Shown: positions 34,002 to 42,850 of the stretch, piece after piece
Layout of the letters: every line of letters begins with the position of its first letter
Numbering within the stretch: the first letter of the stretch is position 1
Virus record (IMG/VR): IMGVR_UViG_3300044984_001537
Coordinates: 1-55,334 of that record
Length of the DNA stretch: 55,334 nucleotides
From: a virus
Strand: one strand, 5' to 3'
Position numbers and translations under genes: made by a program
The notes under the pieces: model-generated
What the model was told of the DNA's origin: nothing
Databases searched by the model: none
What the model saw: the letters and a program-made list of their open reading frames with translations, nothing else

Positions 34002-34581
34002 TTGGAAATCAGAGAAGTGGTGGAGAAACCGCTCTGTTGAAGAGCGCTTATTTCATACACGAATTCCCACACGCTGGGCAGAATGGTCTTTAGAGTCACT
34101 TACGGTAAGTGATCGCTGTATTGAAGAAGTTACCAACTGGGTTAACAACTACCAGCAAGGTGACAGTTTGTTTTTGTACGGCAAGACTGGATCAGGAAAG
34201 AGTATTGTTGGTCAAGCAGTTCTTCAAGAACTTGTTTTGCGCAACGGTGCATCTGGCCGTTTTGTAAGCAGTGATCGCTACATAGATATGCACAAAGATA
34301 CATTTGAACAAGACGGTGGACTTCTTCCAGAGATGTACTCAATGCCCTACCTCCTTAAATACATTCAAGGAGTTTTTGATGTTGTGCTACTTGATGGAGT
34401 GGGACAAGAGCGTGAAACAGAATTCTCAACTCATGAAGTAGGTAGTCTTATACGCAGACGCTACGAAGACACCCGCTCAATGATCATCACTACAACCCTA
34501 GGAACCATGGACTTTAATCGTCGGTATGGTGATCGGGTAAAGGTATCCACAACAGAGATGACTGAAATAAGGGTTTCCTAA
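33952..34581 (+). CDS. DnaC-like AAA+ helicase loader
   Basis: 209 residues from the ATG at 33952 (MATTRRIMTQTFQV); a TTG six bases upstream is less likely. IstB/DnaC-like ATPase: Walker A GKTGSGKS (77-84), Walker B VVLLDGVG (D148), sensor-like stretch MIITTTLG, and RRRYEDTRS as possible Arg-finger region. Placed between the initiator and the DnaB-like helicase, the expected role is loading that helicase at the phage origin. No Zn domain is seen at the N-terminus. Confidence 0.85.
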   Translation: MATTRRIMTQTFQVPTDWKSEKWWRNRSVEERLFHTRIPTRWAEWSLESLTVSDRCIEEVTNWVNNYQQGDSLFLYGKTGSGKSIVGQAVLQELVLRNGASGRFVSSDRYIDMHKDTFEQDGGLLPEMYSMPYLLKYIQGVFDVVLLDGVGQERETEFSTHEVGSLIRRRYEDTRSMIITTTLGTMDFNRRYGDRVKVSTTEMTEIRVS

Positions 34582-35024
34582 TGGAACGTGGTGACATAGC
34601 AGAGTATTCCATCTTGGGGCAGTCCTGCATATGGGAGGGTGTCCTATCTGCACCCCCTGAAGGTGTTACAGCCAAGGCCAAGTACAAGTTTTATGAACGA
34701 GCAAATAATTGGGAAACTGCAATTCCAATGTGGAAACCAAATGATCTTGCTGTACGCTCCCTAGCTGACTGCGTTAATCGTTTGGGAATTGGTACTGATG
34801 TAATCACCTTCCTGCACCCTGAAGCAGTAGATCCAATTTACGAATGGTTACTACGTAAAGGAGTCCGCACTACAGTATTGTGGTACGACTCACCCAAAGA
34901 TTACGAAATAGATTTGCGATACAACAGAGGCATACGAACAGTGTATGTATCAACTGACGAAGAAGCGTTTACGATAGGGTTTAGAGCCCACGTTGTTAAA
35001 CCAAACACTGCATGGAGAATATGA
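34581..35024 (+). CDS. Hypothetical protein in the replication operon
   Basis: 147 residues. A polar N-terminus (IAEYSILGQSCIWEGVL) and a C-terminal half with alternating beta/alpha units (TDVITFLHPEAVDPIYEWLL, then VRTTVLWYDSPKD, RTVYVSTDEEAF) that suggest a Rossmann-like fold without nucleotide motifs. One-base overlap with the loader (TAATG) and overlap with helicase point to co-expression. Could be a helicase-associated factor; unproven. Confidence 0.5.
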   Translation: MERGDIAEYSILGQSCIWEGVLSAPPEGVTAKAKYKFYERANNWETAIPMWKPNDLAVRSLADCVNRLGIGTDVITFLHPEAVDPIYEWLLRKGVRTTVLWYDSPKDYEIDLRYNRGIRTVYVSTDEEAFTIGFRAHVVKPNTAWRI

Positions 35025-36277
35025 TGGCTTCCAGCGAGCTATACCTAGTTTCAAAAATCATTCAAGAAAAAGACCTGAATACCCCAATCAAAGCCGGTTT
35101 GAAAGTTGAGCACTTCACTGGTTCATGGCCCGAGATATGGTCATGGTTATTGGAGTTCAACCGTGTCCATGGTGCAGTTCCTACCGAACGTGTGTTCAAC
35201 CAAGAATTTGGAGATGTCACATTAGAGGATGCATCTGGAGAAACTTTCTCTAGGTTGATTGAAGAAGTGGTAGCAGGGTTTAGAAGAAGAACCATCATGG
35301 ATTCTTTGTCTCATGCAATTCCTGCGATTGACGCAAACAACCTTGAAGAGGCAATGGCCGCTCTATCGGTAGGTTTACAAAAAGCATCTGTTGATGCTGC
35401 CCGCCTTAGAGACATTGACATTATTCAAAACTGGGAAAACAGAATGGCCCGCTATGAGGTAATGCGGAATACCCCAAACGCTCTTCGTGGTATTCCAACT
35501 GGCTTTCATGGTCTTGACAAGATTACACATGGTTTACGTCCACAGCAATTTATTGTGTTTGCTGGCGAACCAAAGCGTGGAAAGTCTTTGTTTGCTTTGA
35601 TCCTTGCCAACTCTGCACACATCCACGGAAAGCGCCCACTCTTTGTTTCTTTTGAAATGAGCATTGAAGAACAAGAAGCACGGTATGACTCATTGATTTC
35701 CAAAGTACCGTATACCCGCATCTTGTCAGGTGACTTAAACAACGATGACATGATAAAGATCCGCAAAGCCTTGAGCATTCGTAAGAACATGCATCCATTT
35801 GTTTTTAGTGAAGACACTTCCTCACTTACAACAGTTACAGCTCTTGCTGGGAAAGTTCAGGAATACCAACCTGACGTATTGTTTGTTGATGGTGTGTACT
35901 TGATGGATGACGAGGAGGGTGAAGCAAAAGGAAGTCCACAAGCCTTGACGAACATAACAAGATCTTTAAAAAGACTTGCACAGCGTTTTGACATTCCTGT
36001 AGTCGCAACTACTCAGGTTCTTTCTTGGAAGCTAGGCAACAAAAAGACTCGTGCGGTTACGGCAGATGCAATTGGTTACACCTCATCTTTTGCACAAGAC
36101 GCCGACTTGATTCTTGGTGTTGAGCGAAACCCAGATATGGAAGACCAAGCAATCATCAGAGTTGTATTAGCCCGTACAGCCCCTACTGGAGAAGTGCACG
36201 TTAAATGGGACTGGACTACTATGGAATTTGAGGAGGTATCAGATTATGACGACCACATCAACCCCTCATTCGACTAA
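35024..36277 (+). CDS. DnaB-like replicative helicase
   Basis: 417 residues from ATG 35024, six bases after GGAG; two other in-frame ATGs lie at 35012 and 35021. Hexameric 5'-3' helicase. N-terminal helical domain (1-130) is shorter than in E. coli DnaB. The RecA-like C-domain has GIPTGFHGLDKITHGL, Walker A GEPKRGKS (181-188), SFEMS with catalytic-type E211, and Walker B DVLFVDG (D289). Works with the loader (33952), primase (36246) and polymerase. Confidence 0.9.
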   Translation: MASSELYLVSKIIQEKDLNTPIKAGLKVEHFTGSWPEIWSWLLEFNRVHGAVPTERVFNQEFGDVTLEDASGETFSRLIEEVVAGFRRRTIMDSLSHAIPAIDANNLEEAMAALSVGLQKASVDAARLRDIDIIQNWENRMARYEVMRNTPNALRGIPTGFHGLDKITHGLRPQQFIVFAGEPKRGKSLFALILANSAHIHGKRPLFVSFEMSIEEQEARYDSLISKVPYTRILSGDLNNDDMIKIRKALSIRKNMHPFVFSEDTSSLTTVTALAGKVQEYQPDVLFVDGVYLMDDEEGEAKGSPQALTNITRSLKRLAQRFDIPVVATTQVLSWKLGNKKTRAVTADAIGYTSSFAQDADLILGVERNPDMEDQAIIRVVLARTAPTGEVHVKWDWTTMEFEEVSDYDDHINPSFD

Positions 36278-37163
36278 CTTGGCCCAAGTCCTAGAAACAC
36301 TAGGGGTAGAGGTTAAAAGAGTTGGAGACAAAGAAATAACTGGTAAGTGCCCAGTCCACATAAGAACGGTTGGCAAACCTGACAACTCTCCGTCTTGGAG
36401 CATGAACGCCACAACTGGGTTATGGATTTGTTTCTCATGTGGAGCACGTGGGTCACTCTCATCCCTCCTGTATGAGCTCTCAGGTGGTGACTCTGGGGTT
36501 GAAATACAGAAAATGCTTGTAGACGCAAGCTACAAGGTTTTGATAGAGGGGAAAGCCCCACAAGAAGATGTATTTGTAGACCGTGATGCCTTCTTTGGAT
36601 TTGACAGAGTTCCAGAACGGTTATGCAACTCTCGCAATCTAGACCCTGAGATAACCCACCGCTATGGTGTACGTTGGAATCCAAAGAACAAAGCTTGGGC
36701 CATACCTATCATGTCTGCTACTGGACGGTTAGATGGTTGGCAAGAAAAAAGATTAGGAAGTGTATTAAACTTTCCAACTGGGGTAAAGAAATCTAAGACA
36801 CTCTTTGGAGTTGAACGTTTCCGCAGCTCAACAGCAGTTATTGTGGAGTCACCATTAGATGTTATTAGATTTGCCAAGGTAACAGACAAGGCTCAAGCAC
36901 TTGGAACTTTTGGAGCATACGTATCCCAAGAGCAAATAGACCTTATACTGCATTTAGCTGATAAAGTTATAGTAGCAATGGATAACGACAAAGCTGGTGT
37001 AGAATCTAGTAAGAAGCTTTACCACGCACTTGGTACACCTCGTAAAGGTTTGTACTGGTGGAACTACAAAAATACTGATGCTAAAGATATAGGAGATATG
37101 ACGGACGTTGAAATTGAGGTTGGTTTAGAAACAGCCAAGATTATGCCCCCATGGATTGCTTAG
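36246..37163 (+). CDS. DNA primase (CHC2 zinc finger and Toprim)
   Basis: 305 residues from the ATG at 36246 (AGGAGG nine bases before), overlapping the helicase gene. Zinc finger C35-x2-H38 ... C62-x2-C65 (CPVH, CFSCG) recognises template, then a linker and a Toprim domain: VIVESPLDV (E201), VIVAMDNDKAG (D246, D248). Shorter than cellular DnaG because the C-terminal helicase-binding domain is missing; it may bind helicase by other means. Synthesises RNA primers. Confidence 0.88.
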   Translation: MTTTSTPHSTNLAQVLETLGVEVKRVGDKEITGKCPVHIRTVGKPDNSPSWSMNATTGLWICFSCGARGSLSSLLYELSGGDSGVEIQKMLVDASYKVLIEGKAPQEDVFVDRDAFFGFDRVPERLCNSRNLDPEITHRYGVRWNPKNKAWAIPIMSATGRLDGWQEKRLGSVLNFPTGVKKSKTLFGVERFRSSTAVIVESPLDVIRFAKVTDKAQALGTFGAYVSQEQIDLILHLADKVIVAMDNDKAGVESSKKLYHALGTPRKGLYWWNYKNTDAKDIGDMTDVEIEVGLETAKIMPPWIA

Positions 37164-38711
37164 ATGTTTACAGGTTCCCTTTATCCCTACCAAGAAGAAT
37201 CAGTTGAAAAGATGCTTGATCGTGGTCAGGTACTTCTTGGCCTTGTCATGGGAGCAGGCAAAACCGTTACAACTATCTCTTGTATAGAAACACTCTTAAC
37301 CAACAGAGACATTGACCGATGCCTGGTTGTTGTTCCAGCTTCGCTTAAATACCAATGGAAACGTGAAATACAAAGGTTTACAAATTCAAGAGTAACTGTT
37401 ATTGATGGTCCTGCCAAAGCGAGAGAAAAACTTTGGAAAGCATCTATTTCATCGCAGTATGTAATTGTCAATACTGAATGTTTAATCAGAGACTTGGAAT
37501 TCTTTAAACGCATCCCATGTCAAGCAATCGTAGTGGACGAAGCAACCATGCTTAAATCCCGTTCAAGTAAACGCTCTAAAATGGTAAAAAGAATATCTAA
37601 ACCAATGGTTTATAGGTATGCTCTGACCGGACAGCCAATTGAAAACCGTCCAGAAGAACTATTTTCTATCATGGAGTTTGTTGACCCAACGGTACTGGGC
37701 CCGTTTGATGCCTTTGATAGGACCTTCATAGTGCGTGATTACTATGGTAAACCAGTGCGCTACAGAAACTTAAACAACCTGCATGCTTCAATGGAAGACT
37801 GCATGATTAGAAAAACTAGAGAAGATATTGCTGACCAGCTTCCTGAAATAATCCACCAGTTAATCCCTGTACCGTTTGATACACATGGTGCAACTTTATA
37901 CCGAACCATTGCAACTGACCTTTTACACCAGCTCCAGCAAGCCATGTCTAAACACGGCGGGTCTTTTAATCTATGGAAGCACTACAACGACCCAGCTTCT
38001 AATGAAGCACAAGGACAAATAATGTCTAGATTGACAGTCCTTAGAATGCTATGTGACAACCCTCATTTGGTATCAAGATCCGCCGCAATATACGCAGACC
38101 CAAAACGTCCCAATGAAGGAAGTGCCTACGCATTTGATATTAACGCAAGAGGTTACCTTTCTAAAGCAATGGACACCCCCAAACTTAACGCGGTAGTTGA
38201 GTACATTGAAGAGGTACTTACTGCTGACCCTAAAAACAAAGTAGTCCTATTTTCCTTCTTTAAAGAAAATCTTAGATTAATTAAAGAAGCAACCTCTAAA
38301 GTAACAAAGAGTGTTTTGTTTATGGGAGGAATGTCAGCACAAGATCGTGATGATTCCAAACAACAGTTTGGCACAGACCCAGATACCCGCCTATTCCTAT
38401 CCTCCGACGCAGGTGGTTATGGTGTTGACTTACCTATGGCCAACTACCTAATTTCATATGACCTTCCATGGAGCAGTGGAAAGCTCGAACAAAGAGAAGC
38501 AAGAATTATTAGACTTTCCTCAGAATTTCCTCACGTTACTATTGCAACTTTTGTTATGCAGGGTAGTATTGAAGAACGCCAATACGAAATGCTTCAACAA
38601 AAACGGTCAATCAATGAAGCATTCGTGGATGGCAAACACCATGATGTTCGTGGTGGATTTGACATAACACTAGGAAGCCTCACGCAATTTCTGCGTGACT
38701 CACACGTATAG
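37164..38711 (+). CDS. SNF2-like helicase/translocase
   Basis: 515 residues. Superfamily 2, SWI2/SNF2 type: LYPYQEESVEKM (Q-like motif), LVMGAGKTVT (Walker A, 29-34), VVPASLKYQWKREI (Ia), AIVVDEATML (II, 124-127), YALTGQPIENRPEELFSIME (III), then the second RecA domain with KVVLFSFFKENL, LSSDAGGYGVDLPMANYLIS and REARIIRLSSEFPHV (VI). Likely dsDNA translocase acting in recombination or fork repair. It lies within the replication operon directly after primase, with no gap. Confidence 0.9.
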   Translation: MFTGSLYPYQEESVEKMLDRGQVLLGLVMGAGKTVTTISCIETLLTNRDIDRCLVVVPASLKYQWKREIQRFTNSRVTVIDGPAKAREKLWKASISSQYVIVNTECLIRDLEFFKRIPCQAIVVDEATMLKSRSSKRSKMVKRISKPMVYRYALTGQPIENRPEELFSIMEFVDPTVLGPFDAFDRTFIVRDYYGKPVRYRNLNNLHASMEDCMIRKTREDIADQLPEIIHQLIPVPFDTHGATLYRTIATDLLHQLQQAMSKHGGSFNLWKHYNDPASNEAQGQIMSRLTVLRMLCDNPHLVSRSAAIYADPKRPNEGSAYAFDINARGYLSKAMDTPKLNAVVEYIEEVLTADPKNKVVLFSFFKENLRLIKEATSKVTKSVLFMGGMSAQDRDDSKQQFGTDPDTRLFLSSDAGGYGVDLPMANYLISYDLPWSSGKLEQREARIIRLSSEFPHVTIATFVMQGSIEERQYEMLQQKRSINEAFVDGKHHDVRGGFDITLGSLTQFLRDSHV

Positions 38712-38718
38712 GAGCACC

Positions 38719-39147
38719 ATGAGTACTAATCCAAAGATCCATGAAGTTGACCTGGGACGAATAGTTACTGAATACGTAAACTTAAAGAGCCTTATTGACA
38801 AGTACCAAGAGCGCCTAGATCAGATTAAAAAAGAACTAAGCAGCCAAGTAGACTTCTATGGAGATGTTGATGATAAAGGACATAAGTGGCTTCCTGCAGG
38901 AGAGCATCAACTAAAAAGAGAACGTCGCGTCTCTATTAATTTGGATAACCGAACTGCAGAACAGTGGGCCAGAGCTAATAACATGTGGGAAGATGTCTCT
39001 GAAGAAGTAAGAGTGCTTAGCGAAGATAAGCTTTTAGGTAAAGTATGGGATAACCCAGAACTAAAACTTGAGCTTGATGAGCTTTATGTCAAAAAGGAAT
39101 CATGGGCATTTAAAGTCGTAGAAGGAAAGAGCTACGGAGACGAATGA
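38719..39147 (+). CDS. Coiled-coil hypothetical protein
   Basis: 142 residues from ATG 38719, with GGAG just before. Central heptad-like stretch (EYVNLKSLIDKYQERLDQIK, KELSSQ) followed by a conserved-looking GDVDDKGHKWLPAGEHQLKR. Similar unassigned proteins occur in actinophage replication regions by general memory. No enzymatic motif. A small perfect hairpin (38680-38698) lies in the preceding gene end. Likely accessory to DNA metabolism. Confidence 0.55.
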   Translation: MSTNPKIHEVDLGRIVTEYVNLKSLIDKYQERLDQIKKELSSQVDFYGDVDDKGHKWLPAGEHQLKRERRVSINLDNRTAEQWARANNMWEDVSEEVRVLSEDKLLGKVWDNPELKLELDELYVKKESWAFKVVEGKSYGDE

Positions 39148-39584
39148 TGCCCAGAGACCCATTAGACTTCTTCAACGATCTACCTGACTATCCTGGTAAA
39201 ACTCCTCCTAAAAATAGAGAAGGTGCCAAGAAAAAAGATTCAAGACTTGAAGATAGGCTAAATGGTGCACGTGGTAAAGTTTTCCATATGTCTGGAGAAG
39301 AACGTATGTTCTTTTCTGTAGGAGAACTTGCTAAAGCATTAGATAGAAAACCAGTGACCATTAGGATGTGGGAGCAACAAGGGTGGATACCTAGAGCCAC
39401 TTTTAGAACTCCCACACCACGTGGTCAACAAATTCCTGGAAAAACTTTGAAAGGTCGTAGACTTTACAGTTTGGAGCAGGTAGAGTTTCTGATTGACGCT
39501 GTTGATCAGTTTCAAATTTCCAACCCAGCAAAGGCCAACTGGGATGGATTTAGAAAACACATAAAACAAAAATGGCCCAACTAA
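39144..39584 (+). CDS. MerR-like HTH protein
   Basis: 146 residues (ATG 39144 or 39147; the first overlaps the previous stop). After a charged N-terminus, residues ~55-125 hold a MerR-type winged helix: FFSVGELAKALDRKPVTIRM, then WEQQGWIPRATFR, and RRLYSLEQVEFLIDAV. It lacks the typical effector-binding coiled coil. Probably a phage regulator or origin-binding protein, as in other phages with such a protein before SSB. Confidence 0.75.
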   Translation: MMPRDPLDFFNDLPDYPGKTPPKNREGAKKKDSRLEDRLNGARGKVFHMSGEERMFFSVGELAKALDRKPVTIRMWEQQGWIPRATFRTPTPRGQQIPGKTLKGRRLYSLEQVEFLIDAVDQFQISNPAKANWDGFRKHIKQKWPN

Positions 39585-39604
39585 CCAAAACAAAGGAAAA
39601 AATC

Positions 39605-40297
39605 ATGAGCAGATATGACGATGACGACGAAACAGAAATCATGGAAGAAGCGGCAAAGCCAACACGTGCAAGCCGCCAAACTGATGATGACGATGACAAG
39701 CCCGCTGTGGCTACCAAAGTAATCCGTAGTGGTTGGGGTGCTGTAGAGCAAGCCAAATCAGCAGATTCCCCATATGCACAAAGATTGCGTATTTCAGAAG
39801 ATACAACAATCATCAAGTTTCTTGAAGATGAGCCATACGCTACTTACCGCCAACACTGGGTAGAGCGTACTGGTCAGAAGTCCTTTACTTGCATTGCGGA
39901 CCTAGACCCCAAAGGTTGTCCTCTTTGTGATGCAGGTAGCCGACCCTCAACACGCTTTGCGTTTAACGTAGTGTTGCTGTCTTCAGATGCTGAACCAATG
40001 CACAAGTCCTATGAAGTTGGTCCAAGAGTTATTGACCAACTTAAGAACTTCCACATTGACCCACGACAGGGACCACTTTCCAAGCACTACTGGGCGGTTA
40101 GCCGTTCAGGTAAGGGTGCAACTTCCGCAACCAATCATCAGTTGGTTAAGGAACGAGATCTTGAAGAGTGGAACATTGACGGTCTTACCGAAGATGACTT
40201 GAAGGCTTTCCGCAAAGATGCCTACACCCCTGAAATTATCCAAATCCCAACCCGCAAGGACCTTACTCAGATTGCGCTAGAAGACTTGGCAGACTGA
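39605..40297 (+). CDS. Single-stranded DNA-binding protein
   Basis: 230 residues from ATG 39605. Acidic N-terminus (YDDDDETEIMEEA) that may play the role of an SSB tail, then an OB-like core with RISEDTTIIKFLEDEPYATY, RQHWVERTGQKSFTC, and Cys residues C96, C105, C108 (CIADLDPKGCPLCDAG) typical of zinc-containing phage SSBs, followed by STRFAFNVVLL and YWAVSRSGKG. Position between HTH and polymerase fits. Codon choice is C-rich like that of capsid, suggesting high expression, and a GC hairpin follows. Confidence 0.8.
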   Translation: MSRYDDDDETEIMEEAAKPTRASRQTDDDDDKPAVATKVIRSGWGAVEQAKSADSPYAQRLRISEDTTIIKFLEDEPYATYRQHWVERTGQKSFTCIADLDPKGCPLCDAGSRPSTRFAFNVVLLSSDAEPMHKSYEVGPRVIDQLKNFHIDPRQGPLSKHYWAVSRSGKGATSATNHQLVKERDLEEWNIDGLTEDDLKAFRKDAYTPEIIQIPTRKDLTQIALEDLAD

Positions 40298-40298
40298 T

Positions 40299-42386
40299 AT
40301 GAACCAGTTGAATGGTTGCATGGGGGGCTTAACGGCCCCCCATGTTGTATCCACAATAGAAGAGTTACGGGAGATTGTAGCTACAATTACTGAAGTAGGG
40401 GCGTTTGCATTTGACGTTGAAACCCGCGGTATTGTAGAACGGCATTCTGATGTTATGGCTTGGATTGACCAGGAATGGGAAACACACGCTACAACTATTA
40501 AAACAACTTCTGAAGATGTGATTGCCCGATCAAGAGAAATCCTTGTAAACAAATGGGCAAATACTCTTGCATTAGACCCAATGCGTAATGAAGTCTTTTG
40601 GCTTGGGCTTGCTACAGAGGGGCACTCATGGGCAATTCCAATGGGGCATCCCAACGGTGAAATTATCATCCCTGAAGAACGCGGTGATGGTTCTACGATT
40701 CCCCCAAGTGGTTACCGTAAACTCCTGGCTAATGGTAAGGAGTCAATGGCTAAGGGTAGGTATTATATCCCAGCAGTGTTTTCTCCTGCTCCGGAACAGC
40801 TGTCTCGAACTGAAGTTTTTAAGGAACTTGAACCCATATTCTTTGGTGATCTTGTTAAGGTTGGACATAACGTCAAATTTGACGCAAGATCTGTTCGTAA
40901 GTACTTTGACAATGAGTTACCAGAAGGTCCATTTATTGACACCATGATTGCTCAGCATATTCTGAACGAGAATCTATCAGAGTACAGTCTTGATAAGCTT
41001 ATAGCTCATAACTTTGGTGGGTTTAACCCCTACCATCAAGATGGCAAACTTGGTGCAATGATAACTTTGGTTCCTTTTTCAAAAGCAACAAAGTATGTGC
41101 ACTTAGATGCCAAATGGACCTGGCACTTATACAAGATCCTTTGGCAGAAGATTCAAAACAAAGAAGAACTATTGTCATGCTTACGCCAAGACATGGAAGT
41201 TATACGTGTCCTTATGGAAATGGAAGATACAGGTATACCTGTTGACTACAGATCTATGAAGAAATTAGGTGTTGAATTAGACAAAAACCTAAACAACCTG
41301 CTTCTAAACATGATGGACTATGCTCCCCCAGGATTCAACCCAGATAGCCCCAAGCACAAACAACAATTGTTGTTTACGAAGAAGCGGGAGGGGGGTCTTG
41401 GCCTAAAGCCCACCAAGTTTACAGAAAAGGGCTCAGCCTCAGTAGACGAAGAAGCTTTACACAACCTTGAGGCTAAGCACCCAATTGTTCCAATGCTTAT
41501 TGACTGGGCAGAAACAAAAAAGGTTAAGTCAACTTATGTTGATGGGCTTCTTACAAAGCTGAATAAAGGTTCTCTACATCCGTCATTCCACTTGCACAGA
41601 ACCGCCACTGGTCGTTTGTCCTCTAGTAACCCCAACCTACAAAACATCCCAAGAGACAGCAGTGTCCGTAGCTTGTTTGTGGCCACTCCAGGAAATGTCC
41701 TGCTAGTAGCTGACTATGACCAGATTGAGCTTCGTGTTATGTGCATGTTCTCAGGAGATAAGAAAATGAGTGAGTTCTTTCTCAATGGTGATGACATTCA
41801 TTCTGGAGCAGCTGCTCTTATCCTGGGCAAACCAGTTGAGGAAGTTACCTCAGAGGAACGGCAACTTGGAAAAGGTGTTAACTTCTTAACTGCTTATGGT
41901 GGAGGACCACAAAAACTGGCACGAACAACTGGCGTTGACGAAGAGCACGCACGGTTTGTTATTGACCAGTACTACAAACAGTTCTCAGGAATAACTAAAT
42001 GGAAGAAGTCCATTATTGACGAGGGGATAAAAATGGGGTATGTAAAAACCATCTCAGGTCGCCGCCGCAGACTACCTGACTTACGATCAGACGATTACAT
42101 GTTGCGTTCTAGAGCAGAACGTCAGGCCGTTAATGCGGTAGTTCAAGGATCAGCAGCTGATATCTGTAAGAAAGCTATGATTGATGTTTATGAAGTACTC
42201 AAAGACACAGACTCTAAGATACTTGTTCAGGTACATGACGAACTAGTAGCAATGGTTCCAGAGGACTCAGTGGACGTAATACAACCTTTATTTATAAATG
42301 CCATGGGTGATGGTAACATTATTAGTGGAATACCACTAAGAGTGTCTTGCCACTCAGCTTATAACTGGTCGGAGGCGAAAGGATGA
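40299..42386 (+). CDS. DNA polymerase, family A
   Basis: 695 residues. 3'-5' exonuclease domain: AFAFDVETRG (D39, E41), VGHNVKFDARSV, and YSLDKLIAHNFGG. Polymerase domain: LHRTATGRLSSSNPNLQNIP, motif A DYDQIELR (D472), motif B RQLGKGVNFLTAYGG (R521, K525, F529, Y533), motif C QVHDELV (H646, D647). F529 is equivalent to E. coli Pol I F762. No 5'-3' exonuclease domain. Start ATG 40299 is two bases after the SSB stop; ATG 40320 is in-frame and lies in a strong hairpin (40319-40344). Confidence 0.95.
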   Translation: MNQLNGCMGGLTAPHVVSTIEELREIVATITEVGAFAFDVETRGIVERHSDVMAWIDQEWETHATTIKTTSEDVIARSREILVNKWANTLALDPMRNEVFWLGLATEGHSWAIPMGHPNGEIIIPEERGDGSTIPPSGYRKLLANGKESMAKGRYYIPAVFSPAPEQLSRTEVFKELEPIFFGDLVKVGHNVKFDARSVRKYFDNELPEGPFIDTMIAQHILNENLSEYSLDKLIAHNFGGFNPYHQDGKLGAMITLVPFSKATKYVHLDAKWTWHLYKILWQKIQNKEELLSCLRQDMEVIRVLMEMEDTGIPVDYRSMKKLGVELDKNLNNLLLNMMDYAPPGFNPDSPKHKQQLLFTKKREGGLGLKPTKFTEKGSASVDEEALHNLEAKHPIVPMLIDWAETKKVKSTYVDGLLTKLNKGSLHPSFHLHRTATGRLSSSNPNLQNIPRDSSVRSLFVATPGNVLLVADYDQIELRVMCMFSGDKKMSEFFLNGDDIHSGAAALILGKPVEEVTSEERQLGKGVNFLTAYGGGPQKLARTTGVDEEHARFVIDQYYKQFSGITKWKKSIIDEGIKMGYVKTISGRRRRLPDLRSDDYMLRSRAERQAVNAVVQGSAADICKKAMIDVYEVLKDTDSKILVQVHDELVAMVPEDSVDVIQPLFINAMGDGNIISGIPLRVSCHSAYNWSEAKG
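40319..40344 (+). terminator. GC-rich hairpin in the polymerase leader
   Basis: Perfect 10-bp stem CATGGGGGGC/GCCCCCCATG with loop TTAACG, beginning 22 bases after the SSB stop codon and lying within the first codons of polymerase. Followed only by a few T. Very stable; it may attenuate transcription or ribosomes so that SSB is made in large excess over polymerase. Similar to the hairpin behind the capsid gene. Confidence 0.65.
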
Positions 42387-42850
42387 TCATGGCTTCAAGC
42401 CCAGTAGAAGAACGTAACTTCTATCTGACTCTATCTATATTGGAGGGTCAAAAGTTAGCTCACGCCGCTGGGTTCTCTGTTCCGTCTCCGGATGTTCAAG
42501 AACACGAGATTATAGACACTATGCAAAAGTGGTTTATATTATCTAATACAGGAGTACTACATCATTTAAAAGAATGTGCTTCATGGATGATAACAGTCCT
42601 TCGAGAGAACAATGACTTTGATGAAGTAACCCTAAAAGCAACTGAAAATATTATTACATCATTTGCAGTAGCTACCATTGCGCATCTAGTAGATCAAGAT
42701 ATAATATCTATTGATGAAGCCTTAACCCCTGATCCAGCTATGACTAAAACAATGGAATCTTTAGTTGAAATGATGCTTTCAGCGGCACTAGATGATCTAG
42801 ACTATGACGAAGACGATTACGAGGAGGAGGACGAAGAAGATGAGCAGTGA
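42383..42850 (+). CDS. Hypothetical helical protein with acidic tail
   Basis: 155 residues. Start in an ATGA overlap with polymerase. Mostly alpha-helical (HHLKECASWMITVLRENNDF; FAVATIAHLVDQDIISIDEA) and ends in a strongly acidic tail (DDLDYDEDDYEEEDEEDEQ). Such tails occur in DNA-mimic proteins and in SSB-like proteins for partner contact. Not recognised. It also encodes AGGAGGAGG, the ribosome-binding site for the next gene. Confidence 0.55.
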   Translation: MIMASSPVEERNFYLTLSILEGQKLAHAAGFSVPSPDVQEHEIIDTMQKWFILSNTGVLHHLKECASWMITVLRENNDFDEVTLKATENIITSFAVATIAHLVDQDIISIDEALTPDPAMTKTMESLVEMMLSAALDDLDYDEDDYEEEDEEDEQ

